Assembly: GCA_050298535.1 (NCBI GenBank)
Contig: JBNKUI010000030.1
Span: 1-64,000 of the forward strand
Direction: 5' to 3'
Length of the DNA stretch: 64,000 nt
DNA from: JABDMH01 sp050298535
Lineage (GTDB): Bacteria; Bacteroidota; Bacteroidia; Chitinophagales; Saprospiraceae
A program made the position numbers and the translations under genes. The notes beneath the pieces are model-generated. The model saw nothing but the letters and a program-made list of their open reading frames with translations, had not been told where the DNA came from and made no database searches. This document shows, in pieces, positions 35,031 through 43,541 of this stretch. Each line of letters opens with the position of its first letter. Position 1 is the first letter of the stretch.

Positions 35031-35977
35031 ACCACCTGATTAGTAGTATAGTGACCTTCGCTGAAAGCCTTGATATTTTCTGAGACAATCCGGATCAACG
35101 CGGATCGGGCTTCAAAGCTTCTCCAGGCCATATGCGGTGTCACCCAGATATTTTTTACATGCATGATTGGATTTTTATCCTTTGGAGGTTCGACCGACAC
35201 TACATCAAGTACCGCACCTGCGATTCCACCTTCCGTCACAGCACGAATCAAGTCAGGCTCATTGACTAGTCCCCCCCTACCCGTATTAATAAGATATGCT
35301 GTTTCTTTCATCAAGGCAAGTGAGTCCTTATTGACAACCTCCTTAGAATCATCATTGAGCGGGGCATGCAACGTGAGAAAATCCGATCGTGTAAAAAGTG
35401 CTACCTGAGTGACATTTTCGACATTGCTGTCATCGACCCCTGATCGGGTGTATGCAATGGTGTTCATGCCAAAAGCTCTGGCCAATTCTCCCACACGCTC
35501 GCCTATCTTTCCATATCCTAATAGGCCTAGCGTCTTCCCCTTCAACTCAGTCACGGTATGGAGAGAGTAAGAAAAGTCATCCTGCGCACCCCAATCACCT
35601 CTCTGCACAGATTGATGGTGCAGTTCAATTCGATTGGTAATGTTCAACATCATGGCCAGGGCATGCTGGGCCACAGACTCCGACCCGTAGCCTACCGCAT
35701 TATAAACACGGATATCTCGATCGCGTGCCGCCTCGACATCCACGTTGTCATATCCTGTTGCCAGGAGGCAAATTGCTCCCAGATTAGGGATTCCATCCAT
35801 TTCTGTGCCGGAGATATGCACCTTATTGACAATGACAACCTGGGCATCCTTTGATCGGCTGACAATTTCATTAGGAGCCGTACGATCATAAATGGTTACC
35901 TCCCCCATCCTTTGTATTGGCTGCCAGTTCAAATCACCAGGGTTTACCGTATAGCCGTCTAATACCACAATTTTCAT
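35027..35977 (-). CDS. D-2-hydroxyacid dehydrogenase (glycerate dehydrogenase/hydroxypyruvate reductase type)
   Basis: The 316-residue NAD(P)-dependent enzyme reduces 2-oxo acids such as hydroxypyruvate or glyoxylate. The substrate domain has ICLLATGYDNVDVEAARDRDIRVYN (Arg in the usual position of the RxxG/ATGYDNVD segment), and the nucleotide domain has LKGKTLGLLGYGKIGERV (GxGxxG) at about 147-160. Catalytic residues are Arg in NTGRGGLVNE, Glu in SVEPP, and His in VTPHMAW. The next gene starts inside its stop (four-base overlap), linking it to the GH113-like glycosidase; the reason for that pairing is not clear. Confidence 0.9.
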   Translation of the reverse strand: MKIVVLDGYTVNPGDLNWQPIQRMGEVTIYDRTAPNEIVSRSKDAQVVIVNKVHISGTEMDGIPNLGAICLLATGYDNVDVEAARDRDIRVYNAVGYGSESVAQHALAMMLNITNRIELHHQSVQRGDWGAQDDFSYSLHTVTELKGKTLGLLGYGKIGERVGELARAFGMNTIAYTRSGVDDSNVENVTQVALFTRSDFLTLHAPLNDDSKEVVNKDSLALMKETAYLINTGRGGLVNEPDLIRAVTEGGIAGAVLDVVSVEPPKDKNPIMHVKNIWVTPHMAWRSFEARSALIRIVSENIKAFSEGHYTTNQVV

Positions 35978-36059
35978 ACTGGGAAAATAACGAATCTCCC
36001 ATAAAGAGTGTACCGGTCTTACCGGTTATTGAAAGATCCTTGTGAAGAAATGGAAGGAC

Positions 36060-37133
36060 CTATTGACTGTTGAGGCTCCAGTCATATTCTTGAAAGTCAA
36101 CACTGGCATTCTTCTTAATCGACGCACGGCTGTATTTGTTTAAGAAGCTGATAAGGTCACCAAAGTCCGATCCATACCAATCAAAGATCTTTGAAACCTC
36201 CACACCCGACGTACTGATCTGATTGTACTGACCATTATTAATGAAGCTGGTCGTTCTTTCCGTTAGAAGAGTTTCAAGATTATCAGCAGTAAAAGCCTTA
36301 GCAGCTAAAGGAGGACAGGAGGCCGCTGCACAATTTACAGCAAAGTGAATTCGAGGCTCATTAAATTCTGGTCGAATAATGTCATTTTCTATCTCGTTAA
36401 GTGAATACACCTCATCACCCAAATTAATCCATTTTTTATCCCAGACTTTTCCTCCTTCCAGGTCCATTATACTCTTCAGAGGATAATTATCAATGATCAA
36501 TTTTAACGTAAAGGCATTATATGCATTAATCCAATACGCCAATTGTTCATCCTTCGACCAACCGGACTGTATCGGATTCTCAGACAATGTCGTTAGATAA
36601 GCATCTAGCTGTGGTTGACTAGATTTCAATCCCTTATAGTCTACATTACCAGCAGCATCTACATATTCATTAAGTACATCATTAAATGCTGTATGCATGC
36701 TGGAAATCTGGTTGACCGGAGATACTTCCAATTTCTTCGGACCCACCTCCCCTGTTTCGCTAGGTGTATAATGATCACTGGAATCATCCACGCCCATCTC
36801 GATGTAATTGGTGTCGAAGAATCCATCCACTGCATGCTTAGAGTCAGAAGATTGCTCTTGCTCAACTACGTCCAAGGATATGTCCGGTATAGAGGCTTCT
36901 GCTTCCCGACTTTCTTCAGGTTCTAACGGTAAATTTCTACTTTCAATATCAGCCATAGAAGGCTGAATTTCAGATTCTTGCGACATAGTTATTTCGATGG
37001 TACTTCCCATCTTATTACTATCTAAAGCAACTGTCTCCTCAATGCCTGACTCTCGTGGCATTGCCTCATCAGGGGCCCTCTGGCTATTTGGTTTACATGC
37101 AATAATTAGTATCGCTAAGAGAATAAACTTCAT
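36060..37133 (-). CDS. DUF547 lipoprotein
   Basis: The 357-residue protein starts with a short lipoprotein signal (MKFILLAILIIACKPN, Cys13), followed by about 120 residues rich in Glu, Ser and Asp that look unstructured, and then a DUF547 domain at about 140-330. The signature is DEQLAYWINAYNAFTLKLIIDNYPLKSI, followed by WDKKWINLGDEVYSLNEIENDIIRPEF, then PRIHFAVNCAAASCPPL. The family's function is unknown; the conserved WINAYNA, NEIEN(D) and CAAxSCPPL motifs suggest an enzyme active site. The acidic linker would hold the domain away from the membrane. No co-directional partner lies close by. Confidence 0.83.
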   Translation of the reverse strand: MKFILLAILIIACKPNSQRAPDEAMPRESGIEETVALDSNKMGSTIEITMSQESEIQPSMADIESRNLPLEPEESREAEASIPDISLDVVEQEQSSDSKHAVDGFFDTNYIEMGVDDSSDHYTPSETGEVGPKKLEVSPVNQISSMHTAFNDVLNEYVDAAGNVDYKGLKSSQPQLDAYLTTLSENPIQSGWSKDEQLAYWINAYNAFTLKLIIDNYPLKSIMDLEGGKVWDKKWINLGDEVYSLNEIENDIIRPEFNEPRIHFAVNCAAASCPPLAAKAFTADNLETLLTERTTSFINNGQYNQISTSGVEVSKIFDWYGSDFGDLISFLNKYSRASIKKNASVDFQEYDWSLNSQ

Positions 37134-37197
37134 GCTATCTATTTAATCAATATTAAATCCCAATGTAAATACGGATGAGATGGTTCATTATTGCCGT

Positions 37198-39474
37198 CTA
37201 TAATTGCAAGTCTAGTCGAAAGACGACATTTCGGGGTGCTGCCAGTAATCCAGGTCGTTCACTATACTCAGCATTAAACAGGTTGTTCATAAGACCTGAT
37301 AGGGTCCACTGTTTGTTCAAATGATAGCGAAGACGCACATTGGTATAGGTGTAGCCTTTGTGCTCTTGACGGAAGTCAGCCAGACCAGGCACTATAATTT
37401 GCAAGATGGCATCGATCGCTTCCTGACGGCTTGCCTGCTGCACACTAAGGCCTACGTCCAGGTTTCCAAAGGTGACTTGAGCATCGATTTTGGCCGTGTG
37501 TTTTGATCGATATTTCAGGATATTGTAGTCTACAGATGAACTGTTCTCAATGGCATCGGTAAACTCCTGAAATCGCGGATCAACGAACGTGTAACCTGCT
37601 ATCAATGTGGTGGGTAGTCCCCAAAGATTACCACGACCATTGATGCTGGCATCTATTCCCTTTACCCGGGTATCTCCTATATTTTGTGACTGAAAACCCT
37701 TAATCAATCCCGTGAATATGAATTCCATCATATCTTCATATTCGGTCCAGAAAGCAGCTACGTCAAAGAGTCCCTGCAGACCTCCCAGCTTAAAGCCTTG
37801 TTTTATGCCCATCTCCGCACTCCAGCCTGTTTCAGACATAAGGTCCAAATTGGGGGATATAATAGTCCCACCGAAGGAAGTACTAATATATTTTTCTGCA
37901 ATCGTAGGATATCGATATCCCTGGCCCCATGATCCTCTGATGTAAGTGTAATCTGCCAGCTGATAGTTTAAACCCAGGCGGAATACGGGTTTACTTTCCT
38001 TTACCTTAGGATCTTCAATTACTTGATTTCCAACTTGTTGGGGACCTACTACTACATTTTTTTCGAAGCGCATACCTGCTTCAACAGTGAGTCTGTCAAA
38101 CCATTTCTTTTGTAGCTGGACAAACAGCGCCAGATTATCGGATGTCAAAGTAGCATCACTATACAACTCGGCATTCACCGCCGTGTGTATACCGACGATA
38201 CCCATGGTCACAAGGGCATCCAAAGAGGGAATAAAGTTCAGGTACTGATATTCTCCATAGTACAGTGTCGAGCTATTGGAGCGATTCTCATTGTTTCGAT
38301 TATCCACGTCAAATATTCTTCCTCTCAGTTCATGTCTGTCACCTTTCTTGGTGAGGAGTTTCACATAAGGATCGATAGAAAATCGAACATAGTCTGATGT
38401 GGAGTAATTAGAGCTATCGCCCTTGTATGCTCCCTCTTGCGCGTTCTGCCAGAAGAAGAAATCCTGTCCAATACCTCGATTAAAGTTGCTACCCAGACCA
38501 ATGGTGAGTCTCCGGTTTGCCTGGTATCTCCACTTCAGGTTAAAACGACCATACCGATCATAATTTTCTCGCTGAAAACTATTTCGATCCAGGTAATACA
38601 AACCAGTTACCAGGTCATGTTTACCTAGCCTTCGGGCATCTGAAAGACTGGCGCCAAACTCATAGGGAGCTTTTGTCCACCACTTCTTATCCTCATCTTT
38701 TGGACCGAGATAAGTGCCATAAAAAACTGAAGCCTTGGTTCGAGGTTGATCTGTGGCATATGCCGTACGCATGTTGACCACTCCATTCAATGCTGACGAT
38801 CCGTATAATGCGGAAGCAGCTCCTTTTACCACTTCAATTTGGGCGATATTCTCAATGGGAAAATCATCCCAGTTAGGGAAACCTGCATCGGCCTGATATG
38901 CTGGAATGTCGTCAATAAGCATGAGCACCCGGCTTCCTGCACCATAGGAAAATCCACTTCCTCCCCGGATATTAGCCTGACCATCCACCATATTGAAGCC
39001 GGGTACCTTGTTTAGGACTTCATCTACCGAGGTCGTATTGGATTGTTCTAGCAACTCCGGCTTAATGATATCCAGCGAAACAGTATTCTCTCCCAGAGGT
39101 TTCTCAAATCTGCCGGCCGAAACTGTCACTTCTTGTAGCAAGCTGCTGTCGGGAGTCAATGCGATATCTAGTCGTAGAGAATCGAATCCTGAAGAATGAA
39201 AGTAACGGACATAGGGTGCGTAGCCTAAGTACCGCACAGTTAGTGTATCTGCCTGACTTTGAATAGTGAGTCCGTAAGCTCCTTCTAAGTCAGTAACATC
39301 AGAATCAAAATTACCTTGTAATGTAGCAGATATGAGTGGTTCACCGGTTCGTGCATCTCTCACCGTACCATAAAGCCATTGCCCCTGAGCCCGGAGAGAA
39401 AAAGAAGCTCCCAGGACCAGACATAACAAAATGAATGTTAAATGACCGTTATTGATATGCATAAAATCAGGCAT
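37198..39474 (-). CDS. TonB-dependent outer-membrane receptor
   Basis: A 758-residue receptor. It has a signal peptide (LTFILLCLVLGASFSLRAQG), a carboxypeptidase-regulatory-like domain at about 35-115 (GTVRDARTGEPLISATLQG), a plug at about 130-235 (TSVDEVLNKVPGFNMVDGQANIRGGSGFSYGAGSRVLMLIDDIP, IAQIEVVKGAASALYGSSALNGVVNM) and a beta-barrel ending in the aromatic YSERPGLLAAPRNVVFRLDLQL. Length and barrel are those of siderophore/vitamin-type receptors rather than SusC (over 1000). An internal ATG at 39462 could be the start. It is divergent from the T9SS cargo gene with only about 45 bases between starts. Ligand unknown. Confidence 0.9.
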   Translation of the reverse strand: MPDFMHINNGHLTFILLCLVLGASFSLRAQGQWLYGTVRDARTGEPLISATLQGNFDSDVTDLEGAYGLTIQSQADTLTVRYLGYAPYVRYFHSSGFDSLRLDIALTPDSSLLQEVTVSAGRFEKPLGENTVSLDIIKPELLEQSNTTSVDEVLNKVPGFNMVDGQANIRGGSGFSYGAGSRVLMLIDDIPAYQADAGFPNWDDFPIENIAQIEVVKGAASALYGSSALNGVVNMRTAYATDQPRTKASVFYGTYLGPKDEDKKWWTKAPYEFGASLSDARRLGKHDLVTGLYYLDRNSFQRENYDRYGRFNLKWRYQANRRLTIGLGSNFNRGIGQDFFFWQNAQEGAYKGDSSNYSTSDYVRFSIDPYVKLLTKKGDRHELRGRIFDVDNRNNENRSNSSTLYYGEYQYLNFIPSLDALVTMGIVGIHTAVNAELYSDATLTSDNLALFVQLQKKWFDRLTVEAGMRFEKNVVVGPQQVGNQVIEDPKVKESKPVFRLGLNYQLADYTYIRGSWGQGYRYPTIAEKYISTSFGGTIISPNLDLMSETGWSAEMGIKQGFKLGGLQGLFDVAAFWTEYEDMMEFIFTGLIKGFQSQNIGDTRVKGIDASINGRGNLWGLPTTLIAGYTFVDPRFQEFTDAIENSSSVDYNILKYRSKHTAKIDAQVTFGNLDVGLSVQQASRQEAIDAILQIIVPGLADFRQEHKGYTYTNVRLRYHLNKQWTLSGLMNNLFNAEYSERPGLLAAPRNVVFRLDLQL

Positions 39475-39518
39475 TATTGAAAACCTATGCCTATCTTCCG
39501 ATTGCTAAAACTAACAAT

Positions 39519-40328
39519 ATGTTGCGACTATACACTTCACTTATTCTACTTCTCATCACTATCTACTCAGGACGTGCACAAGACGTGACTTGTGAGGCAG
39601 ATTCAGCTTTGCTGGCTACTGACTTTATCGTCTCTCCTACTCCTTATGTAAATGATACTCTGGGTGAGGGGATTGTGGAGCCAGCCTGCATCAACACTTC
39701 CTACTTCAAGCAATTTATTGTTCGTGCTCCATCAGTGATTATAGCTGGTGGATTCCCAGTGAGTGTTTCTTCCTTTCGAATCGACAGCGTGACAAACCTA
39801 CCCGATGGACTTAGCTATACCTGCAGTACCGAAGATTGTATTGTCCTAGCAGACTCCCTAGCCTGCATTTTGCTCAGTGGCACACCCACCAGTGAAAATG
39901 AAGCGGGCGACTATGAGCTTGAAATTGCACTGACGGTATCGGTCGGGACATTTAGTTTCCCGGTATTATATCCAGACTCGACACTAGCACCAGGAACCTA
40001 TGTATTGACTTTAAATCCGGAGGGAGACACCGCCTGTCAGGCAACAACACCTACCTTTGATGTCGCTACTGTCGAAACCAGTATGCATATATTTCCTAAT
40101 CCGGTATCCGAGATACTCACTGTTAACTGGATAAGCAAACAGCAGGGTGTAGGACAAATTGAGCTACGAAATATCGCGGGTGCACTGATACAAAGTCGCG
40201 ATATTAACTATGTACCGGGACAAAACCAATACGAGTTACCTCTGGGACAACTACAAAATGGCATGTATTTGGTGGGAATAAAAACGAATGAAGGAAGTAA
40301 TTGGAAAAGGATTATCAAACGCGAATAA
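39519..40328 (+). CDS. Secreted protein with type IX secretion C-terminal sorting domain
   Basis: From the ATG at 39519 the protein has 269 residues: a signal peptide (LRLYTSLILLLITIYSGRAQ), a middle part with Cys-rich, beta-sheet-like sequence and no recognised domain, and a T9SS type A sorting domain at the end (MHIFPNPVSEILTVNWISK, GQIELRNIAGALIQSRDI, ELPLGQLQNGMYLVGIKT, WKRIIKRE). The last domain directs export across the outer membrane. Longer reading from a TTG at 39477 is possible but lacks a proper signal. It is next to the TonB receptor and may be displayed at the cell surface. Function unknown. Confidence 0.8.
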   Translation: MLRLYTSLILLLITIYSGRAQDVTCEADSALLATDFIVSPTPYVNDTLGEGIVEPACINTSYFKQFIVRAPSVIIAGGFPVSVSSFRIDSVTNLPDGLSYTCSTEDCIVLADSLACILLSGTPTSENEAGDYELEIALTVSVGTFSFPVLYPDSTLAPGTYVLTLNPEGDTACQATTPTFDVATVETSMHIFPNPVSEILTVNWISKQQGVGQIELRNIAGALIQSRDINYVPGQNQYELPLGQLQNGMYLVGIKTNEGSNWKRIIKRE

Positions 40329-40336
40329 TCCTCCAG

Positions 40337-40804
40337 CTAGATCTCCACGGGATGAATCATTTCTAGTCCGATCAACTGATCTTCTTCATGACTAATACTG
40401 CCCCAATTTAGAAATCCTCCAGAAGCCCGGGCCACGTGTTTGGCAAATGAAATGAAGCTCTCATATAGTGCAATGGCTGCCTCGCGGTCTTCAATTTTAG
40501 GGAAGATCTCATTGAGCTCAGACAATTTTTCAGCAATTTGCTTATTTCTAAGGTCAACCTCACCTTCGTATTTCTCAATGAATTTGTCCAGACGCTCCTG
40601 AAAATCTTCTCCTACTTCGAGATAAAACTCCCTAAGCCCCTCAGGCAACGAATAACTTCTAATATTGGTCACTTTCTCTGCCCAATCCTTCTCCTTACTA
40701 TCTATGGTACCGTCGGCTCCTGCAATCAATACTGTAATCAATGAAATTGTATCCTTGAGTTGATTATACTCCTGCTCAGAAATACCATTGAACTGGTGAA
40801 TCAT
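40337..40804 (-). CDS. TerB-like helical protein
   Basis: A 155-residue all-helical protein without signal or membrane segment. LITVLIAGADGTIDSKEKDWAEKV near residues 22-45 and the later FPKIEDREAAIALYESFISFAKHVARASGGFLNWGSISHEEDQLI match the TerB/DjlA-like fold, with acidic residues (ADGxID) that could bind metal. TerB proteins are linked to tellurite resistance and membrane-associated stress responses; whether this is a stand-alone TerB homologue with that role cannot be told. It is convergent with the T9SS cargo gene, 8 bases between the stops. Confidence 0.65.
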   Translation of the reverse strand: MIHQFNGISEQEYNQLKDTISLITVLIAGADGTIDSKEKDWAEKVTNIRSYSLPEGLREFYLEVGEDFQERLDKFIEKYEGEVDLRNKQIAEKLSELNEIFPKIEDREAAIALYESFISFAKHVARASGGFLNWGSISHEEDQLIGLEMIHPVEI

Positions 40805-40901
40805 GATCTAATTTTTTGTGACTGCAAATTTATCAAAAGAATACGCTTAGACAATAACTAAAATCAAAGTAGTGTTTCTTTGCATTGACACCACTCCATC
40901 A

Positions 40902-40930
40902 TTGTAATTCATGCACAATTCTTAATTTTG
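40902..40930 (+). promoter_or_regulatory. Bacteroidota-type promoter of the SH3-like lipoprotein gene
   Basis: TTG at 40902-40904, 18 bases, TAATTTTG at 40923-40930. The -7 element ends 7 bases before the ATG at 40938, so the mRNA would have almost no leader. Confidence 0.5.
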
Positions 40931-40937
40931 CATTTCA

Positions 40938-41816
40938 ATGAAACTCAATTTGAAACACTCTCAAGTTTTAATTCTGGTACTCCCTCTGCTGCTACTGGCG
41001 TGCGGCAATGGTGATGATAATGCCGATGTAATACCTGAAGAAACTGTACCGGATACCACTTTTTATCGTGTAACTGTCAACAATCTTAGGATGCGAGATA
41101 CGCCTACCCTACAAGGTACAACGTTGACCCTCCTACCCGAAGGAATCACAGTCAAATACTGGGATGAACATAGCAGAGAAAAGGAACAAATCACGCTCAG
41201 GGGAGAATCCACTTCTGACTATTGGTACCTTATCAAATACGGAAATAATACAGGATGGGTCTACGGTGGTGCTCTGGAGAAAGTAAACATGTCAAAGGGG
41301 TTGGACAATTTTATCGTACCGGGTGAAAGAGTGGGCCCCATACTAGCAGAAGATTCCGAGCAATCCATTATAAATCGTATCGGAGGAGAAAATGTAGAGC
41401 GTGGGGAATATAGTATCGGGGAGGGAGAGATGATCACCGTCACCTACGTATATCCTGGCACTGAGAAAGAACTCATATTGCAGTGGTTGGAGGAAGATTT
41501 TGCTAACCTTCATTCCATTATACTCGCAAAGGCTAGTAGTCCATGGAAAACCGCCGAAGGTTTGCAAATAGGATCTACCCTTAAGGAAGTCGAGAAAATA
41601 AATGGAAAGCCATTTCAAATGAGTGGATTCCAGTGGGATTACGCCGGAACTACCACCACATGGCAAAACGGTAATCTTTCCGGAAAAATACAGATCGTAT
41701 TTGATGAGCCAGCCAGGGTACATAAAAGTCTGATCGGAGATCACGCGATTGCCTCAGATGATTCGAGACTGCATAGAGCTAATCCGAAGGTCAGAGAGAT
41801 AAAAGTGCTCTTTTAA
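40938..41816 (+). CDS. SH3-like domain lipoprotein
   Basis: The 292-residue protein begins with a lipoprotein signal (HSQVLILVLPLLLLACGNGD, lipobox LLAC) and continues with a bacterial SH3-like domain at about 40-115 (YRVTVNNLRMRDTPTLQGTTLTLLPEGITVKYWDEH ... WYLIKYGNNTGWVYGGAL), a fold that often binds cell-wall peptides. The remaining 175 residues (EQSIINRIGGENVERGEYSIGEGEMITVTYVYPG ... KSLIGDHAIASDDSRLHRANPKVREIKVLF) are not recognised. It would be a cell-envelope lipoprotein. It is transcribed towards a repeat array and the convergent anti-sigma/barrel gene. Confidence 0.78.
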   Translation: MKLNLKHSQVLILVLPLLLLACGNGDDNADVIPEETVPDTTFYRVTVNNLRMRDTPTLQGTTLTLLPEGITVKYWDEHSREKEQITLRGESTSDYWYLIKYGNNTGWVYGGALEKVNMSKGLDNFIVPGERVGPILAEDSEQSIINRIGGENVERGEYSIGEGEMITVTYVYPGTEKELILQWLEEDFANLHSIILAKASSPWKTAEGLQIGSTLKEVEKINGKPFQMSGFQWDYAGTTTTWQNGNLSGKIQIVFDEPARVHKSLIGDHAIASDDSRLHRANPKVREIKVLF

Positions 41817-41896
41817 GACGGTGTCCCCAACCTTCGGCGGGGCTCGGCTATCGACGGGACCCTGGGAATATCGATACCGGCATAGTGTTGAGCGGT

Positions 41897-41987
41897 AGCA
41901 TTCAACCTCCAGCATCTGACATCCAACTCCCGGCATCCAGCACCCCACTTATGACAGCCAACTTCCAGCATCCCACTTCTGGCTTCC
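41897..41987. repeat. Degenerate heptamer tandem array (13 units)
   Basis: The plus strand can be cut into 13 successive 7-base units, from AGCATTC, AACCTCC, AGCATCT, GACATCC through to GGCTTCC, with approximate consensus RRCATCC. Read on the minus strand the pattern is GGATGYY. I know similar GGATGCT-like runs from Bacteroidota intergenic regions; that comparison is from memory. Confidence 0.7.
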
Positions 41988-42071
41988 CACACTCACACTC
42001 ACACTCACACTCACACGCACACCCAAACTCACACCCAAACTCACACCCAATCTCACACCCAATCTCACACC
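41988..42071. repeat. Hexamer tandem array (14 units), G-rich on the minus strand
   Basis: Fourteen hexamers: four CACACT, CACACG, then CACACC alternating with CAAACT or CAATCT. CCC tracts at 42022-42024, 42034-42036, 42046-42048 and 42058-42060 repeat every 12 bases, giving four GGG runs with 9-base loops on the minus strand, a possible G-quadruplex. An ORF through it (41885-42136, HSHSHSHAHP-type) is most likely not a gene. Confidence 0.85.
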
Positions 42072-42197
42072 ATAAAGAAAGGGCCAAACAGAAAGTGTGT
42101 TCGACCCTAGTGAAAAATAGTTTGATACAAAACTAGTAAAAAGTGTAAAATCCCCATGTTACAGTTCATGCATCAATGAGAATGGATGTATTTGGGA

Positions 42198-43541
42198 TCA
42201 AAAACGATAAAACATGCTTAGCCTATAATGATTGTGGAGTTCCGAAAAGTCACTGCCCTGAACATCATAATTCACGTATGATTTCAGACCTCTTGAGATG
42301 GAAAGATCTGTCAGAAAATGATCTGTGATTTTCCATGTAACACCAAGATCTACGGTCCAGTTGTTCTTACGGACAATTTCGGGAGCTGCTACAGATAGTG
42401 AACCACCTGTTGTGGGAGATGGCGTATTAACATCTGCGGTCAACTGTTCTTCAAATGATTGCAATCCTTGAGCGTACCAGATCCGACTAATGCCAATCGA
42501 AGGACTCAAACGATTCTCAGGCAAGAACTGTATTTTCAAGGGTAGACGAATGTAATTTAGTTTCTTGGTACTTCCGGCTAACCGGAGCGTATCAACCTGA
42601 CTGCTATTGAGACCTAAAAACCAGGCATTTGCTCGATCCGCTTGTGTATTAGCTGCATACTGATTGACATAAAAGGACCGCCTGGAGCTAATTCGCCAGA
42701 AGAAAAGACCGGTTGCAATACCAATCTTCCTTGAAAACCTATATCTGAAATTCAAACCGCCATCCCAACTGAATGTTTGAAGCGGTAAATCAGAAAGAGC
42801 AGAAACTCCCAATTCAACACTAAACTTTCGATTTTTAGTCTCAATGACCTCGGATGCCCTCGACGTAAAAGTGTCCCTGTAGATCCTAATTGACATTTCA
42901 TCATCATAACTAGGAACCGAAGATAAATGAGGGAGCAGGGCAAAATAAGTGGCTGTGCGCTGCTCCCTTTCAATCAACTTGCTATCGGTGATATGATCAC
43001 CACGGGTTTCCTCTTCTGGTACATCTTCGCTAATAACCTTTTTGTCCAAAGATTCACCTTGACGATGATCAACGTCTGGTGTAGATGCGGTGGCTATATC
43101 TTTTTTTACATCAGCTTTTGAGTCTTTCCTTCCTGCCTTTATTTCTGTATTTAGTGCCGAGACGAAAGGCTGTTCATTCTCAGTAACTATATTTGCAGCT
43201 ATCATTTTCTTTTGATCTCGAGCGGCACTTTCCTTGTTTGTCACTACCATTTCTTCTGCTGATAATGTGGCTCCATCAACAGATGGATTGACAGGCTCTG
43301 ATGCATTTTCAGTCTGATGCATTGCTGTCAATTGAGTTGTAGATTCATTGCCTGTACTCATCAACAGATACATCGAAACAGCTACTACGGCAAAGGAAGC
43401 AGCAATGCCTCCATAAAGTGGCAACCACAGAAACCTTCGTTTTTTCTGTGGCATTTCTTTATCCAAAATAATCTTCATCCTGGCCCAGCCGATGTCCTCC
43501 AGGTGTTTATCCTGGTAACGATCACTTGTTCCTTTGGACAT
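42198..43541 (-). CDS. Anti-sigma-like N-terminus joined to an outer-membrane beta-barrel domain
   Basis: A 447-residue protein with three parts. Residues 1-36 are polar and basic (LEDIGWARMKIILDKEMPQKKRR), as in cytoplasmic sigma-binding ends. Residues 38-62 form one membrane segment (LWLPLYGGIAASFAVVAVSMYLL). After a long Glu/Lys/Thr-rich linker (65-215), residues about 225-447 have alternating strands typical of an outer-membrane beta-barrel (FSVELGVSALSDL, GGLNFRYRFSRKIGIATGLFFW, YIRLPLKIQFLPENRLSPSIGISRIW) and end YRLSMFYRF with a terminal aromatic. The gene overlaps the sigma factor gene by 20 bases. It may span the periplasm and pass outer-membrane signals to the sigma factor; this is an inference. 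Confidence 0.72.
   Translation of the reverse strand: MSKGTSDRYQDKHLEDIGWARMKIILDKEMPQKKRRFLWLPLYGGIAASFAVVAVSMYLLMSTGNESTTQLTAMHQTENASEPVNPSVDGATLSAEEMVVTNKESAARDQKKMIAANIVTENEQPFVSALNTEIKAGRKDSKADVKKDIATASTPDVDHRQGESLDKKVISEDVPEEETRGDHITDSKLIEREQRTATYFALLPHLSSVPSYDDEMSIRIYRDTFTSRASEVIETKNRKFSVELGVSALSDLPLQTFSWDGGLNFRYRFSRKIGIATGLFFWRISSRRSFYVNQYAANTQADRANAWFLGLNSSQVDTLRLAGSTKKLNYIRLPLKIQFLPENRLSPSIGISRIWYAQGLQSFEEQLTADVNTPSPTTGGSLSVAAPEIVRKNNWTVDLGVTWKITDHFLTDLSISRGLKSYVNYDVQGSDFSELHNHYRLSMFYRF

Larger units (their letters stand above)
41817..42197. other. Convergent intergenic region holding GC-rich inverted repeats and repeat arrays
   Basis: Between two converging genes. Just after the stop, CCCC...GGGG (around 41825-41844) and a TATCGA...TCGATA pair flanking GGGACCC (41851-41880) form nested inverted repeats more GC-rich than the surroundings; this may be a copy of a dispersed genomic element, which cannot be checked here. 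The heptamer and hexamer arrays (41897-42071) follow. 42072-42197 shows nothing clear. Confidence 0.45.

Noticed and set aside
41885..42136. ORF encoding an HSHSHSHAHPNSHP-type peptide
   Set aside because: The peptide is a direct translation of the tandem repeat array and has no credible start or downstream domain.
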